Origin: Lachnospiraceae bacterium
GTDB taxonomy: Bacteria; Bacillota; Clostridia; Lachnospirales; Lachnospiraceae
Direction of reading: 5' to 3'
NCBI GenBank assembly: GCA_017475845.1
Contig: JAFVEU010000054.1
Span: forward strand, 1-14,662
DNA length: 14,662 bases
The notes beneath the pieces are model-generated. The model had not been told where the DNA came from, ran no database searches, and saw only the letters and a program-made list of their open reading frames with translations. Below, one piece after another: positions 14,220 through 14,662 of this stretch (position 1 is its first letter; every line of letters begins with the position of its first letter). The translations under genes and the position numbers were made by a program.

Positions 14220-14662
14220 AAAAAGGTATAAAGATAGCGGTTTACATAATTCTTTTTCTCCTTGCCGCTGTCTCAGGGATACAGGGCGCTAAAAACGCCC
14301 TGTATTATAGTCAGGATTTTCAATATGATGCCGCCCTGGCTCTCCGCTGCGGCATAAACCCTTATGAGATGAGCTTAGATGATGCCGGGTCTGTATCCGA
14401 TGGGCCTTTGGCAGAGTTTTACAGGGTATTTGAAGAAGCCGGAGCTCCACAGAAGATGGAAGCCAACCAGTTTCCAAGTCTCTTGATGCTCCTCTTTCCC
14501 ATGACCTTCCTGCCCTACAGGGCCGCAAGGGTTCTCTGGCTTGTCCTGAACCTTTTATTTACTGCCGGGATCTGTCTGCTCTTAAGGAAGACCTTTTTCA
14601 AGGGGATGCAGAAGGACGTATTCAATATGATGATGCTCCTTATGATCGCGGGGACACCCTAC
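14216..14662 (+). CDS. GT87/DUF2029-like membrane glycosyltransferase, 5' part
   Basis: An open frame of 149 codons starts at ATG 14216, overlapping the phosphoglucomutase stop as ATGA, and is cut off by the window end. The N-terminus MKKGIKIAVYIILFLLAAVSG is a first membrane segment. It is followed by an outside loop with the pattern SQDFQYDAALALRCGINPYEM (32-52) and later MEANQFPSLLMLLFPMTFLPY plus another membrane segment (about 105-124). The order DF..Y..A..L..G.NPY, then a polar Q/P motif, then LP....A...W...N is what I associate with GT87/DUF2029 polyprenol-dependent mannosyltransferase-like GT-C proteins. Such enzymes add sugars outside the membrane from lipid-linked donors. The family call rests on pattern memory, and the C-terminal part is unseen. 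No clear ribosome site is present; translation is probably coupled to the upstream gene. Confidence 0.72.
   Translation, partial: MKKGIKIAVYIILFLLAAVSGIQGAKNALYYSQDFQYDAALALRCGINPYEMSLDDAGSVSDGPLAEFYRVFEEAGAPQKMEANQFPSLLMLLFPMTFLPYRAARVLWLVLNLLFTAGICLLLRKTFFKGMQKDVFNMMMLLMIAGTPY
14279..14305 (+). other. 10-bp perfect hairpin inside the 5' end of the GT87-like gene
   Basis: ATACAGGGCG (14279-14288) is the exact reverse complement of CGCCCTGTAT (14296-14305), with a 7-nt CTAAAAA loop. It lies 63 nt into the coding region, at codons 22-30. The following bases TATAGTCAGG lack a T-run, so ordinary intrinsic termination is unlikely. It is by far the best hairpin I found and sits just after the phosphoglucomutase stop, so it may attenuate or pause transcription or translation between the two genes. 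Confidence 0.6.

Noticed and set aside
1..14662. tRNA, rRNA, CRISPR array, insertion sequence or phage gene
   Set aside because: I read both strands and found no cloverleaf, regularly spaced repeat, transposase motif or terminal inverted repeat that would support any of these.

Overview
The window looks like part of a cell-surface polysaccharide locus from a Gram-positive, probably Clostridia-type bacterium; Lachnospiraceae is my best guess. The reasons are mid-range GC, heavy use of AGG/AGA for Arg and ATA for Ile, strong AGGAGG-like ribosome sites, TATAAT-type promoters, and Gram-positive-like versions of the dTDP-rhamnose enzymes. This assignment is inferred from codon use and protein style, not from any database search. 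All supported genes lie on the + strand and are packed tightly, with several overlaps.

Layout. Bases 1-146 hold a good promoter and a short leader. Bases 147-3976 encode three of the four dTDP-L-rhamnose enzymes (RmlB, RmlA, RmlC), with a membrane-anchored GH25 lysozyme-like protein between RmlA and RmlC. Bases 3930-6340 encode a two-component polysaccharide ABC exporter: a Wzm/TagG-type permease with an unusual N-terminal pair of membrane segments, and a Wzt-type ATPase with a C-terminal domain of the kind that binds glycan ends. Bases 6382-8586 encode a methyltransferase / kinase-like / beta-domain fusion. Bases 8589-12414 encode two related large GT2 glycosyltransferases, one with a half-missing first catalytic domain and the other with two full domains and an N-terminal coiled coil. 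A second promoter at about 12444-12452 precedes an alpha-phosphoglucomutase (12489-14219). Its stop overlaps the start of a GT87/DUF2029-like membrane glycosyltransferase that runs off the window end.

How the genes fit together (inference). Phosphoglucomutase makes glucose-1-phosphate, and RmlA, RmlB and RmlC take it to dTDP-4-keto-L-rhamnose. RmlD, which would finish dTDP-rhamnose, is not in the window. The GT2 enzymes build a rhamnose-containing glycan in the cytoplasm and the ABC transporter exports it. The most interesting point is the pairing of a Wzt with a C-terminal domain and an adjacent methyltransferase + kinase-like fusion. This resembles the E. coli O8/O9a logic, in which WbdD caps the chain end with methyl/phosphate groups and Wzt recognises the cap. 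The fusion here could be a Gram-positive counterpart with a beta-domain in place of the WbdD coiled-coil ruler. The GH25 protein may open or remodel peptidoglycan where the polymer is attached.

I saw no tRNA, rRNA, CRISPR array, insertion sequence or convincing Rho-independent terminator. No gene-free stretch exceeds 150 bases.
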